From Adiantum capillus-veneris (Eukaryota; Streptophyta; Polypodiopsida; Polypodiales; Pteridaceae): a stretch of DNA of 64,000 bases. Each line of letters begins with the position of its first letter. Position 1 is the stretch's first letter. The position numbers were made by a program, and so were the translations under genes. Location: positions 118,727,018-118,791,017 of the forward strand of contig CM043958.1 of NCBI GenBank assembly GCA_014529385.2, in the 5' to 3' direction. Of this stretch, positions 10,794-21,909 are shown in pieces. Under the pieces are notes generated by a model. That model was not told the origin of the DNA. It made no database searches and saw only the letters and a list, made by a program, of their open reading frames with translations.

Positions 10794-10912
10794 GTTGGAT
10801 GATTGTGCAACTTTGTAGGAGTGGAAAAAGGGTACTTACCCCACCCATGCAAAGTCTCATAGCCATCCGATATGATTTGGGCAGTTTAGACCCATACTAT
10901 GCCTTCTTGAGG
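10794..10912. repeat. Terminal satellite segment; copia-1 empty site
   Basis: The last partial satellite unit, ending at catactatgccttcttgaggcc. The five bases gcaaa at 10849-10853 are the uninterrupted target where copia-1 inserted in unit 2 (between 30094 and 37930). Confidence 0.8.
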
Positions 10913-12408
10913 CCACTATAAAAAACTTTAGCATGTCTTGTTTTAAGACATTAGGAATACTTACATTAGGATAGAGCTATTTTGATTTTTGAGAAAATAA
11001 CAGAAATAAAATTTTCCATTATCTCTCTATACTGACATTGCATTTCTTACAAGGCCCAAATTTGAGTCCAAGGGTTTCCTAATGAGTCTATCCCCGTGAG
11101 TGCAATTTGCACCACTGCCTCCATCTGCTTTAGCTCTCATCCTCTATGATGTCATGCATGTTCATGAGACACCATTGAGAAGCCTCATGGACTATGTACT
11201 TTATGCCCCTATAAAGTGTGCAAGTCTTAGCATTGCATCCTACATTGAGTACTCTGATTTTTGTCACTATTAGAGCTTGATTTAAACCATAATCTTTCTC
11301 TATATATCTTGTTCTCCCAACCACACTATTTTGATACTCATTTCCACAATTCTTGAGCATCAAGAGTCATTTACCAGCTCTCCACACCCCACATGATACC
11401 TTTATTTTGGACCCATAGGTAATATTTGACCTTTGAGGATGATAATCAAATCAATCTCTCTCTCTCTCTCTCTTTTCTTCTCTATTCTAAAAAATTAAAA
11501 TTTATGAATAAATTCAAGATCATATATATATATATATATAGTTAACTAGCTACTTAAGTAAATAAAGAACAGAATTTAGTGATTAAAGATAGAATTTCTG
11601 CAAGATTTCAAGTCATGGCCAATTAAGAAAGCCAAGAAGCTGTGGGTTGCATTCATTACTAATGCAAACCAAGAGTTTCTCAGCTATAGGGCATTTATTC
11701 CAGTAGTTGCAAGGGCTATCAAATTTACAATTATGTAGTCATGGGCTCTTTGAGGATAACATCATACTTTGCATTATTGTTGTGGGTACCTATGCTACGA
11801 GTTGTCTTTGCACAATAGCACAAAAAATGCTTTGATGAGCTTCTTGTCTAGAACTTTCAACTATCACCCCCATCTTCACATTCCTCCTACATCAAGAGTC
11901 ATTGATGAGTGATACGTGAAAGAAGACATGGAAAAAAGAACAAAGCAGGGAAGTAACAAACATCAAAAGATTCCCAAAAGCGTATGGAGGTCAAGATGCA
12001 TGCAAGCTAGCAATAAGTAATTTGGAAGGCAGCATGCAATTTAGACATTACATTAAAGGAGATTCCGGGGGTCATTTTGGAGGTCATTTAATTGCACTTT
12101 TTTCTCTGAGGGATGATGACTACTCCACTATATAGATCCTTGCACGTATTTCCTAGATCGCAATCTAGTCCACACAATCCACCTTAACTCCCATGTCCCT
12201 CCATTTATGTGCACCATGTCCCTTATAGGTTTAAGATTTTGAGCATCATTCCCTTGAGTGCTCATCTTTTGATCATATTAGGTTTGATTTCTTCAAAGCC
12301 AGTCTCATTTCAACAATTCTTAGGCATCCAGAGTCATCGATCACCTGAACATAGAGTATGAAACATCTTGCATTTGGTGCATAGGTCTTATAGGGCCTTT
12401 AATCAGGT

Positions 12409-12448
<40 letters not shown>

Positions 12449-13044
12449 CCCCCCCCCCCCCCCCCCCCCCCCCCATGAATAAAGTTATCTTCTTAGTCTC
12501 TCCAAATGAGTGAGCTCCAACTTCTTTCAACACTCCTAGCTAGTTCAAGCCAAACCCAAGGTCACTTCCACTTTCCCTAGTCCCAGAATCCACTCTGCAG
12601 TACAAATCCTGCCTCTCATAGACAACAAAACATATGTGTGAATGTAGGTTCTACTATTGTGACGGTTGCACTCCATGGGCCAAGGTGGGGTAGCATAGAT
12701 GGTTTAAGCACCAAAGAGGGTCAAAAATTGCAAGCTTTGCATCAATAACTGAGCAAGCAAGTTGGGACCATAGAAGAGGGGTGGGGAAGAAAAATCAACA
12801 CAGAAGGACAATGGTCTAGAGGTGCAATGAGTGGAGGATGAGAATAGCCACCATGAGCAATGGTAGCTATAATGTGGTGCCTACCGAGAGCATGGTATTT
12901 TAGTTCAAGGATGCAGGGTGCACAACCCAATATTCCTATTAAACATCATTGGGAAGAAGGTGCTATCACGTGACTTTTTTGTTGCACTTGAATTTGTGAC
13001 AGCACAAGGGTTGGAGTGAGACACCTGCAAAGGAAATAGAGAAC
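10913..13044. other. Non-coding, microsatellite-rich
   Basis: No gene is supported. Matches 38040-40690 of unit 2. It contains (CT)n at 11455-11473, (AT)n at 11522-11540 and a CT/poly-C tract at 12414-12474. A short minus-strand open frame at 11130-11363 is also open in unit 2 (38223-38456), but it resembles no known protein and the two translations differ about as much as the DNA. Confidence 0.6.
12414..12474. repeat. (CT)n followed by C28
   Basis: About 33 bases of CT repeat run into 28 consecutive C (12447-12474). The unit 2 equivalent has a longer CT run and C24 (39618-39698). Confidence 0.95.
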
Positions 13045-13220
13045 AAAGATGAACACAAAGAGTGTAATGGAAATGGCCTATGAACTTTGAGAATAGCAGA
13101 ATTAGGAGAATTAGGGTGAGCATTTTTGTGAAACTACTTTGAGAACATAGAGGGTGAACTTAATTGATGGTAGCAACATAAACATAGTACTTAATTAACT
13201 TGGCATGAACAATACTTTTG

Positions 13221-13223
<3 letters not shown>

Positions 13224-13274
<51 letters not shown>
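13224..13274. repeat. (AG)n microsatellite
   Basis: About 25 AG repeats inside the LTR remnant. The unit 2 equivalent near 40852 has only a short imperfect run, so this expanded or contracted after the duplication. Confidence 0.95.
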
Positions 13275-13279
<5 letters not shown>

Positions 13280-13775
13280 GAGAACATGACAATAGTTGAG
13301 GACTGGATTTACTTGGAGCCAGTCTCCCCTCCAAAGGTGTTTGTATTATAGGTTCTCCCATCAAGATAGACTTGATACAATACAATCTTTGTGTTCCTTG
13401 TGACCTAGGTGATGCAATGAAGACAGAAAGCTTCATGCATCACAAGCATAACATAAACTTTGCCAAAAGCATTAACTATCCCAAGCCTCAATCCCAAGGC
13501 CTCAAACACCTTCGAAGGTGGAGAGAGCTAGCAGGGAATGATGGTATGGAAGAGGAAGAAGAATCATCCATAGGAGAAAGAAATAGATCCTCACTTATCA
13601 TCACTCTTCTTACTTAGCATAGTAATGAAGATGAAGAAGATGGAAAGCTTAAGCATTGAAGCATGGATCTTCGTTGGATTTGCATTCCATAGCCAAGAGT
13701 GTTGGTGTAGGCTCTCCCCTTCTCAACAAGCTTGGAGAAGGAGATGGAGCTCTTTCACTTTGTACTTCACACAAT

Positions 13776-13886
13776 GAGTGTGTGTGTGCGTGTGTGTGTG
13801 TGTGTGTGTGGGGGGGGGAGAGTATCCTCTCTCATGCAATGAGAGTACCCTCCTCGCATGCTTGGTCCACCCCCCCCCCCCCCCCC
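13776..13886. repeat. (TG)n-G run and C17 tract
   Basis: TG repeats pass into a G run at about 13776-13818, and a 17-base C tract lies at 13870-13886, followed by short CT repeats. The unit 2 counterpart has G17 at 41344-41360 and a long (CT)n at 41406-41451. Confidence 0.9.
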
Positions 13887-14095
13887 TCTTTCTCTCTCTT
13901 TTGTATTATTTAATTATATCATTTGAACATGTGTCCTCTTTTTTCTCTTTGAAAGAAATAACCTAATTATTTATTTTTATGCATCTAAATTCTCATAGTA
14001 CCCCTTTAAAGCCTATCCAATACCATTCAAGCACATCATGAGGGGCACATGGGGAAGATCTTGACATGTGTCTTTTATGCTTCTTAAGATATCAC

Positions 14096-14823
14096 ATAAG
14101 TGCAGGGGAGGGGGGTTTTTTACAAGTTACATAAGCGTATAAGTTAGCGGCAGACCCTCAATAATTTAACTCCCAAGCTTGAAAATAACGGGGGAGGGGG
14201 GGGGTATAATATTTGGGGGTTGGAGGGGGCGGAGAGAGAAAAGGGAAAAATAAGAGGATTTTTTTGTGTTTCAAAATAATGGCTTTCCAAAAGAGTCTGC
14301 CCTCAAACTTGTGAGTGAATAGCTACGAAGATACATGCAAGACTAACACTGCTTTGATGGTACATCTGGTTATCAACAGAAGTGGTTCCTTAGTACATTG
14401 CCCGTCACTCTGCTACATATTCTTTGACTATTTTAACTCAATTAGATCATCTGAGACCTAAAATTTATATGTAAGATAGGGGTATGATAGTTTCTTAATT
14501 GATTATTGTAAAAGCGTAGAAAGGGGAATAATATTCCCTAATTTGAGTCGTATATAAGGGTTTTATCAAAGTTATCCGCTCGTAGGTGGCGTCCTGTTTC
14601 GTATATAGAGTGAATCCCCCGGGGAGAGAGACTAGAAAACCTTCATTTGCAAAAATTTCAAGATAATTCAACTTTAATAAAAGGTTTTTATAGTAAATGT
14701 TTTAGGTTATCACCTTTGAATTAAATATTATAGGTAAATTTCATAATTTATAGGTGTGATTAAACTAAACATCTAATTGTTTCAAGCACTACGTCCCCAC
14801 TCATGTACATGGTTGTTGTTTTT
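14096..14823. other. Non-coding spacer
   Basis: No gene seen. Matches 42230-42850 of unit 2, which lacks about 80 bp around 14650-14730. Includes a short G-rich run near 14190-14205. Confidence 0.6.
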
Positions 14824-15045
14824 TAAAGAGAGAGAGGAAGAAGAAGAAGACAGAGAAGAATAGAAGCTCTTGGAGAGTAAGGAGGTGTCACTTCTAGCTG
14901 CACATGTCCAAGGGAATGGTAAAATTGAGGCCAAGTCATCTCATGTCCAAGGGATTAATAATGAGGTAGAGGCATCTCATGGCCAAAACATTGCAAGTCA
15001 TGCTCTTGTAGAGCTTTGTGCAATCTCTCTCTCTCTCTCTCTCTC

Positions 15046-15094
<49 letters not shown>

Positions 15095-15262
15095 CTCAAA
15101 GACATCTCCACTTATCTTTCGAAGAACCTCTAGGATGATATGTTGTTCTCATTGACGATGATGCATCAGAGCACGTTACTAGAAAACTTTTAGCTAATGA
15201 AGAGGCTTTAAAGAGGCTTGAAGCTACTTGCCAAAACTTGGATGGTGCTGATGAGTGTGAGT
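14824..15262 (+). pseudogene. Exon-like relic, acidic coiled-coil-like peptide
   Basis: Two protein-like stretches on the plus strand are separated by a CT/CA microsatellite. The first begins in GAA/AGA repeats and reads SKEVSLLAAHVQG with a repeated QGI-N-NE word. The second (about 15148-15262) reads VLIDDDASEHVTRKLLANEE and on to QNLDGADE, and ends at a good donor-like GTGAGT. Unit 2 (42850-43325) keeps the second stretch open with several amino-acid changes and the same GTGAGT, but has a TAG-type break in the first. It looks like a decayed host or captured exon; the family is not recognised. Confidence 0.4.
15026..15091. repeat. (CT)n-(CA)n microsatellite
   Basis: CT repeats at 15026-15062 run into CA repeats at 15063-15091. 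In unit 2 the CT part is longer (43066-43133) and the CA part is imperfect. Confidence 0.95.
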
Positions 15263-16200
15263 CACTGCAAACTCTATTTTTATTTTTATTTTAAACTTTC
15301 TTTTAAGCGTCCATATTATCTCAACCTCTCTACGTCTATGTTAGGGGTGAGACTACGGCTCATTGATTACAATATCCACTTGGAAAATAGGAGTTAATAT
15401 ATTCCCAATATATACCTTTGCTTATTTTGTGATTCTCTTCTCAGAAACAACATCAAAACAATGTACTTTATGATGTTGCACCATTGTCCCCAAAGTGCAT
15501 CTATGAGTTTTCTCTTTTAATCTAGCTATTGATGGTAGCTTTTGGGGGGGAACACTCTCAACATAAGCCTTTTTATTTTTGTTGTGTTTGTATTGCCATA
15601 GCACATTTTGTGTTGCGTGGCCAGCTGCTAGTCAAGCAAACCCAATATTCCATTGCCACTGTGACATTTGTTTGTGGTGCAAGATCCTACCCTGCTCTCA
15701 TATTTGCATGCCTACTAAGTCTCAAGCAACTTAAGAAGGTTGAATTCCATGTTGCACCATAGACCCGACACTAGATGGGAACCTTCAGTTTTCATCGTAG
15801 GGCAGTCAACATACTTGGAAAGGGTAGGTATTTGAACACATTCAATGCTCACAATGGAGAATTTAGCATATAGAGTAGAGTGAGAGGTGGGGGAAGACGG
15901 ATTCTACCTTCAAAACAATGAGATGTAAATGTATTGGTTGAGCCTTGGTTAGAGAACTTTACTATTCCCATATTGAAACCTATTGTGAGTAAGGAAATGG
16001 GAGCTATTGATAGCAGTGGCTTCTTATTTTTAAAAATGGCCTAAGCAAGGCTTGAAGCTTGCTGGCCTTATTGGTGGTGAGACTTGAAGGATAAACTCTT
16101 TTGGCCAAGGCTTAAAAGTTTTAGGCAATTCAATGTAATGTACATTGCAATATTGTCAATCAGCATCTTTTTAGGATACATTGCTGTTGAACTAGGTTCG
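15263..16200. other. Mostly unit-1-specific non-coding DNA
   Basis: From about 15410 to 16555 this sequence is not found in unit 2, which has an unrelated ~240 bp at 43470-43707 instead. One 77-codon frame at 15529-15762 has no recognisable motif. No terminal repeats were found, so I cannot say which unit is ancestral. Confidence 0.5.
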
Positions 16201-16376
16201 ATAATTAAGAGTAAGGTTTAGTGCCCCAAAAAAAAAAACCTTAGGTTTAATGTAATCGACCCATGTTAAAAGCCACTTCTTGAGAAGCTAATTAAGAGTA
16301 AGGTTTTGCGGGGAAAAAAAACACCTTGGTTTAATGTAATCATACCCATGTTAAAAGCCACTTCTTGAGCAGCTAA
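16201..16376. repeat. ~88 bp tandem duplication
   Basis: Two adjacent copies, each starting near taattaagagtaaggttt and ending ttaaaagccacttcttgag. They differ mainly in an A run and a few substitutions. Confidence 0.85.
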
Positions 16377-16452
16377 TTTAGGACCACGTGGCTATTTTGT
16401 ATCCTCTAGCATCCCTTTATGCTTCCTCATTTATCACATGCACATAATTACC

Positions 16453-16454
<2 letters not shown>

Positions 16455-16485
<31 letters not shown>

Positions 16486-16516
16486 CCAAACACACACACA
16501 CACACAAAAAAAAAAA
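16455..16516. repeat. C29 tract with (CA)n and A run
   Basis: 29 consecutive C (16455-16483), then CA repeats and an A run. On the minus strand this is a long G tract. Confidence 0.95.
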
Positions 16517-16758
16517 AATTAAAGCCATGGAGATGTGTAGCTAAGAGTTTAGCTTTAGCTATAATTCCAAAGCCATAGAAGATGCAGGTGAAGAGACGGT
16601 AGCGAGAAGAGGAAGGAGAAGAAGGTGGTCGGATGAGGAGGGAAAAGAAAGACATGAGAAGATTCAAAAGTTATCTCAAATAGAAAATTTACTTTAGCGT
16701 TTTAAAAGCAATGTTTTAAATAAAGGTTCTGTAAAAAAATCCCTCTTATATTGGCTTA

Positions 16759-16805
<47 letters not shown>

Positions 16806-17480
16806 ATTGAAAGGGCAAAAATGACTTCAAACTTCCCCTAACGGTTCCCTATCTACAATGACGTCCCTTGGACCGTGTTGTTCAAAGAAACATTTGGTGC
16901 TATTTTCAAATAGGTGTGAAGTGAGGGCTCTCCCAAATGAAGTAGGGCCCTACCCTACCCTACTCAGTGTATTTCAATTCCATTATGTGGAATCTTCACA
17001 AAATGCTTAAAATCTCCACCCACTCTCCATTTCAATGGCCACAATTAAACTACTTTTTATATCACTTTTTATTACTCATATTTGAATCCATCACGTTGAA
17101 TATCCAAGAATTAAGCTACACCACTGGGTTACAAGCGTATGATGGTGTGTAGGGTGGCCTTATTCATCAAAAAAAAAAAAAAAGTCCCTCTCCTCCCTTT
17201 TCCCTTTTTCAATTATCATGACAACTTTCTCGGTCTACTCTTATTCGATTGGATGGAATCTCATCAGATATGACTCCTCCTCTCATTAGCCAAGGATGCA
17301 AAGCAGGAAGTTCACGGATCTCGAGCTCACGACCTTGCAGATCCAAACTTGTCATCGTAGCTAACCAGCATGCCACAACATCGTGATTGTCTTTGAGGTT
17401 CTGCATTAAAAAAAAGAAAACTAGTTTTGTGTGCCTTCTCTACCGCGTGTCTGTCATTTTCCTTTCCTTCAGCCCCAGGT

Positions 17481-17516
<36 letters not shown>

Positions 17517-17861
17517 CGCAACAACCCCCCCAAAAAAACAACATATTCCCATCTCATTAATAGTAATCTATTCATATTCCATGCTCCTATCTTTTGAAAG
17601 TCCTAGCGTGTTCACTTGGATAGTGTTCAAGCCCTCTCAATGCATCCCGAGCCCGCGTTCGTTTGCACATTGCTCCCGCCCATGTCGTCATGCTCAAAGA
17701 GAGAAGAGAATGGGTTCAAGAAGGTGTCCTCCCTTACTTTGATCACCTATCCTCCCTAAATTGCCCCATTTCCTTCTTAGACAAAGACATGCTCTCCCTC
17801 CCTTTGGCTATGTGACCTCTGCGAGTCTTCCTATCACACCTTCTTGCCCTATCCCCACGAC
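16517..17861. other. Non-coding; contains the copia-2 empty site
   Basis: No gene supported. (CT)n at 16762-16802. The target cttca at 17467-17471 is uninterrupted here; in unit 2 the same five bases flank copia-2. C33 follows directly at 17483-17515. The poly-Pro and poly-Gly frames over this tract are artefacts of the run. Confidence 0.65.
17483..17515. repeat. C33 homopolymer
   Basis: 33 consecutive C. In unit 2 the equivalent (49909-49940) is interrupted by G and A. Confidence 0.95.
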
Positions 17862-18243
17862 TCAACCATTGCACGATGCACCTCGCACCTTGAATGCACC
17901 GGACACAGGGAAAAAATTGGCATCCTAGCTCCGTTGGTAGCTTTCGGCTCCATCCGCCTGTGACACAAACATGCCTGCAAGCTACGCCCGCTCGTTGCTC
18001 TGGCTTGTCAAGATGCATAGAAGAGATCCATCCCACCTGCATTCACACCTGCGATAGAACCCGACCATTGCACGATGCAACTTGCACCTTGGCTACCTTG
18101 GCTACACAGACCGCAATGAAAAAATAGGCATCCCAGTTGCACTGGCAGATGTTGGCCCCATCTGCTTGTGACAAAGAGGCTTGCAAGCTTCACTCCTCAT
18201 TGCTCTGGCTTGTCAAGCTGCATAGGAGAGATCCATCCCACCT
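17862..18243. repeat. Two-copy ~198 bp GC-richer repeat
   Basis: Two adjacent copies share accattgcacgatgca, ttgctctggcttgtcaag and gagatccatcccacctgc. The second copy ends in a CA microsatellite (18244-18280). Repeated in unit 2 at about 50272-50660. Open frames exist on both strands but shift between copies, so there is no gene call. Confidence 0.75.
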
Positions 18244-18248
18244 GCACG

Positions 18249-18280
<32 letters not shown>
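18244..18280. repeat. (CA)n microsatellite
   Basis: CG-interrupted start (gcacgcacgcgcgca), then pure CA repeats. Confidence 0.9.
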
Positions 18281-18539
18281 AACTCTATGCACCGATCAAG
18301 CCATCACTTTTCTTTTCCCTTTCTTTGTTCTCTTTAACCCATACTTGCTTTCGTTTCCCTTTAAATGAACGGCGAAGCAAAACTCTTCCCTTTTCCCTTT
18401 AGAAGTCTCAAGGGAACTCCCAAGGTACTACATAATACTAATGAAAAAACCTTTTGGCCACCTATTTTGACATGCATTTATAGGTGGATATAATTGTGGA
18501 GGCTCTTGATTACTTTGAAGGGATCCAATACAAGGGCAC
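18281..18539. other. Spacer
   Basis: T-rich and pyrimidine-rich DNA with no gene. At about 18446 unit 2 carries a ~660 bp extra segment (50867-51535). Confidence 0.6.
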
Positions 18540-18835
18540 CACCTAGGTGCAATCATTTTTTACTTAATGTACTCGATGCATATGGTCTATTGAATAAGGG
18601 CCAAATGTACATTGACAACATGATTGAAAATATGTCCACCTAGGTGCAACCATTTTTTACTTAATGTACTCCATGCATATGATCTATTGCATAAGGGCCA
18701 AATGTACATTGACAACATGATAGAAAATATGTCCACCCAGGTGCAACCATTTTTTACTTAATTTACTCCATGCATATGGTCTATTGAATAAGGGCCACGT
18801 CTACATTGACAACATGACAACAAATATTTTCTTGC
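18540..18835. repeat. 97 bp minisatellite, three copies
   Basis: The word aggtgcaa starts copies at 18545, 18642 and 18739, an exact 97 bp step. Each copy contains cattttttacttaat, catatggtctattga and acattgacaacatga. Unit 2 has only about two copies (51610-51800). Confidence 0.9.
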
Positions 18836-20907
18836 ACCTAAAAAAGGACAGTGATTTTTTGTGGTCTAGAATTTTTTCTCTTGCAATGCACTAATTGTAG
18901 GGTTTAGCTTGAAGAGATGCTCTTTTTTTGTTTCGATAGATTTAGCACCACTGCCAAATGTAGCAAGAGTCTCACTCATACTATTAAATTTTCTGTGTCT
19001 TAATTTTCAAGGCACGCTTTTTCCTCCCCCTCTTACTCTCAATGGGCATTATTGATTTATAAGCAGCACGGTTGCAAGATGGGGCACACTTACCTAGGAA
19101 ACAATTGGTTCCTAGATTGTTCAAAATTGATTAAAGAAACTCAATTTTCTCTTTGGAAGATCAAATTTTTTATCCACTTGACAATGCCAATTAAACATCC
19201 ATGGCATCGTAATGCATGCATCTCACCTATAAAAACACAAAATGCATGTTTGGAGACAATGGTAGGGCAATGAAGAGAGCAACATTTCAACTATAGCCAT
19301 CCAACCAACTTGCAAAGTACATATAAAGAGCATGACTTTATAGAGAGTCCATTTGATTCTCTTGTTCACATGTCCGCGGAATCACAACTAAAATGCTCTC
19401 AAAAAAGAATGTCAAGAGTCCCCAAAAGTGACATTAAAATGTTTAAATGTTGCATGATACAATGATATTTGAGTGGGTCTTTATCAAAAATATTAAGATT
19501 GTTTACATTTTTGCCTGCATCCAGCAAGTCTAGAGATGTTGCCAAAGAGAGAAAGCATAACAATAAGAGAAACTTTTTAATACTAAACAAATAAGGCCAA
19601 AATTTTGTAAATGATGAAGTTTACCTCCTTCAAAAATCATGCACTTAATGGACTCCCTTGTCAAAAAGAGGACAATACATTTTTGGATGGGTTCTATGGT
19701 TGAGAAAAAGATTTTGAGTTCAAGTCCCTTTGAAGCCACCCCAAAAAAAGAATTTCATGTCAATCTAGAATCATCTATGATTTGAGATTGTAGATTGCTC
19801 GGGATGTTCGATGGTGCCTTGGAATACGCATAGAAGTACAGAATGTGAATAAAAGATAAATGTACATTAGACATAATTAAGTCTTTGTATCAAGTGATCA
19901 CAACTAGCCAGAAAATACCTAGATTGAGTGTAATGCCACCGACAAATTTTGAGATTTACCTCTAAATTTTAACTTTTGAAAGTTAGAAAGCCGACAAAAT
20001 TAAATTGCATGCGTATATGCATGTCACAAGCCACTTTTTTGTGTACTTTATTACAAGCACTCTCCAACAAGCCGCTTTACTTATGTCTCCTTATCATTAT
20101 TATTTTTTCGCCTCTAGAGAGGACAATGTTTTAGCATTGCTAACCCTTTTTGCCTTCTCTGAAATTTTAATTATATTTTTCATGTTAATTTTTTAAAAAA
20201 AAATTGGTAGATAAATAGGCATAAATTGATATGATTATATGTAATCTATCAAATCCTTCAATTGTCTATTGGATTGTATGTATACATTCTGTTTTTGCCG
20301 TGTGCAGAAGGTAACGTAAATTATAATATAATTTACCTAAATTATAATTTTATTTTTCATGCTAATAATTTAGCTGTCGGTAGATAAATAGACATATGCC
20401 ATTGATAAGATTATGAACAATCTATGTAACATTTTTATTCTCTATTTGAAGGTTTAAAAGAATAAAATGAAATGAATAAAATAAAGTGAAATGAAAAGGG
20501 CCCATCAATTAACAAACTAAAGAAAAGAAGCTTTTAGCTATTCAAATTTCACGTGAAAATGTAGGTCCAATCTGTAATGGAAAATAATAAAATTTTAAAG
20601 GTAGGCCAAACTCTCTTCTCCTCTAAAGCTTCTTTTGAAAAGCCAAAAATGAGATTGCTGGAATATCTCATTTGAAAAGTTTCATGACTTAGACATCGAT
20701 GGTCCTTGTGTGACTTGACCATCACACATCTCTTAGCTTTTTGGCCGGACATAGCATCGCTTAGCTTTTTGGCCCGCTCAAAAAGGCCTTAGAGAACAAG
20801 GGATTAAGGAGTGCATTCATAGGAGTTTCATCCCATCATATGATGTATTGACTCACTAAAAAACAATTCTATATTTTAAATTGTAAAAGATTCCTTTCAA
20901 TAAGGGC
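18836..20907. other. A+T-rich non-coding DNA
   Basis: No gene supported on either strand. Matches 51800-53570 and 53804-54045 of unit 2 with about 2-3% differences. The short frames present are not conserved as frames between the units. Confidence 0.6.
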
Positions 20908-20915
20908 CTCATAAG

Positions 20916-21133
20916 CAGTGTTCGGGAAAAATCATTTTCACAAACATACAAAAATCCCTCCAAGACAAATCTGAACCAGAAATTTTACAATACTAGCCAA
21001 TATTTTTACAAAATTATACTATTTTCCATGTATTTTAAGCGGAATTTTCTCCTTCTTGCCCTCCCTTCAACCGGCTACTTTGATTTTGCAATAGGCTCAA
21101 GGCTAAGCTGAGGCACACTTTTCCCGAACACTG
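20916..21133. mobile_element. 218 bp MITE, hAT-type, copy A
   Basis: Terminal inverted repeats CAGTGTTCGGGAAAA are perfect at both ends. The element is flanked by an exact 8 bp target duplication, CTCATAAG, at 20908-20915 and 21134-21141. Unit 2 has the same site with a single CTCATAAG and no element (near 54046). An 8 bp duplication and C-A-G-type ends fit the hAT superfamily. It has no coding capacity, so movement would have required a transposase in trans. Confidence 0.9.
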
Positions 21134-21375
21134 CTCATAAGGTCTATTTCATTCAGTTGTTTAATTATTTTGTATGCTTATTAAACCTATCTTTTGTAAG
21201 AAACCGTAAAAATATTTTTTTGTTTTAGTTTATTAATGATTTATTTTATTTTATTTTATTTTTATTTTTGGATCTCTCTCTTTAAAGAGGGCATCGATAT
21301 TGTGTCAAACATTAATCTTTTATGCTTTTGGAATATATTGTAATTTAAAAAAAGTTCATTGTGCAAAGACATACT

Positions 21376-21595
21376 CGTGGGAACTAATATATATTCATTA
21401 CCTTAGAATATTTCCACCCCCACTTACAACATTCTCCTTCTCCTTCCCATTTTTATTGTGCGTTGCAGAGCCAGCCCGCCAAACTACCCTCCTCTCAGGT
21501 CTCTTGCAAAGATCACGTGCAAGAGAGAGAAGAGAGAAAACTTTTGCAACACAAGCCGAGGAAAAGCAACGTACGGGCCACCGATGGCTCCTCAT

Positions 21596-21677
<82 letters not shown>

Positions 21678-21901
21678 CCTTCCTTCCCTTAGGATATGGT
21701 GAATGCATGTGGAGAAAGGCCTTCACTTCATCTGCAGTCATTGGTTGCCTTCCCTCCAAGTCAACTGCCAGTTTGCATGCAATTGGCTAAAGTTTAAACC
21801 ACATGGTAGTTCCGTATGCAACTCAAGAGCCCCTAACGCTTAAAACAAGACGTGAGACCTCACAAGATTCTTGGAAAAATTGCATAGTCAAAGATCGTAG
21901 G
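21376..21901. mobile_element. 526 bp unit-1-specific insertion with 8 bp repeats
   Basis: The direct repeat GACATACT at 21368-21375 and 21902-21909 brackets a segment absent from unit 2 (near 54430). The interior is GC-richer than its surroundings and holds a (GC)n-(AG)n tract and an acceptor-like ttattgtgcgttgcag. Clear terminal inverted repeats are not visible, so the class is open; the 8 bp repeats would suit hAT. Confidence 0.5.
21596..21674. repeat. (GC)n-(AG)n microsatellite
   Basis: CG repeats at 21596-21610 continue into about 32 AG repeats. The Arg/Glu-rich open frames here are translations of this repeat. Confidence 0.95.
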
Positions 21902-21909
21902 GACATACT

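Larger units (their letters stand above)
13045..14095 (-). mobile_element. LTR remnant, same family as the right-edge LTR
   Basis: The plus strand here matches the reverse complement of 62236-63807, for example ttgaggactggatttacttgg against its counterpart near 63620, and caagagtgttggtgtaggc against that near 63220. No primer site or coding region adjoins it, so it is a solo LTR or fragment. Unit 2 keeps a longer version (about 40690-42126); unit 1 has lost about 590 bp at its high-coordinate end (around 14092). Confidence 0.7.

Noticed and set aside
17327-17742. Poly-Gly and poly-Pro frames over the C33 tract
   Set aside because: Artefacts of the homopolymer; frame depends on run length.
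21458-21790. Arg/Glu-repeat proteins over the AG tract, and similar Ser/Leu-repeat frames at other CT tracts (13191, 38532, 40211, 41195)
   Set aside because: They are translations of microsatellites without start context or conservation between units.
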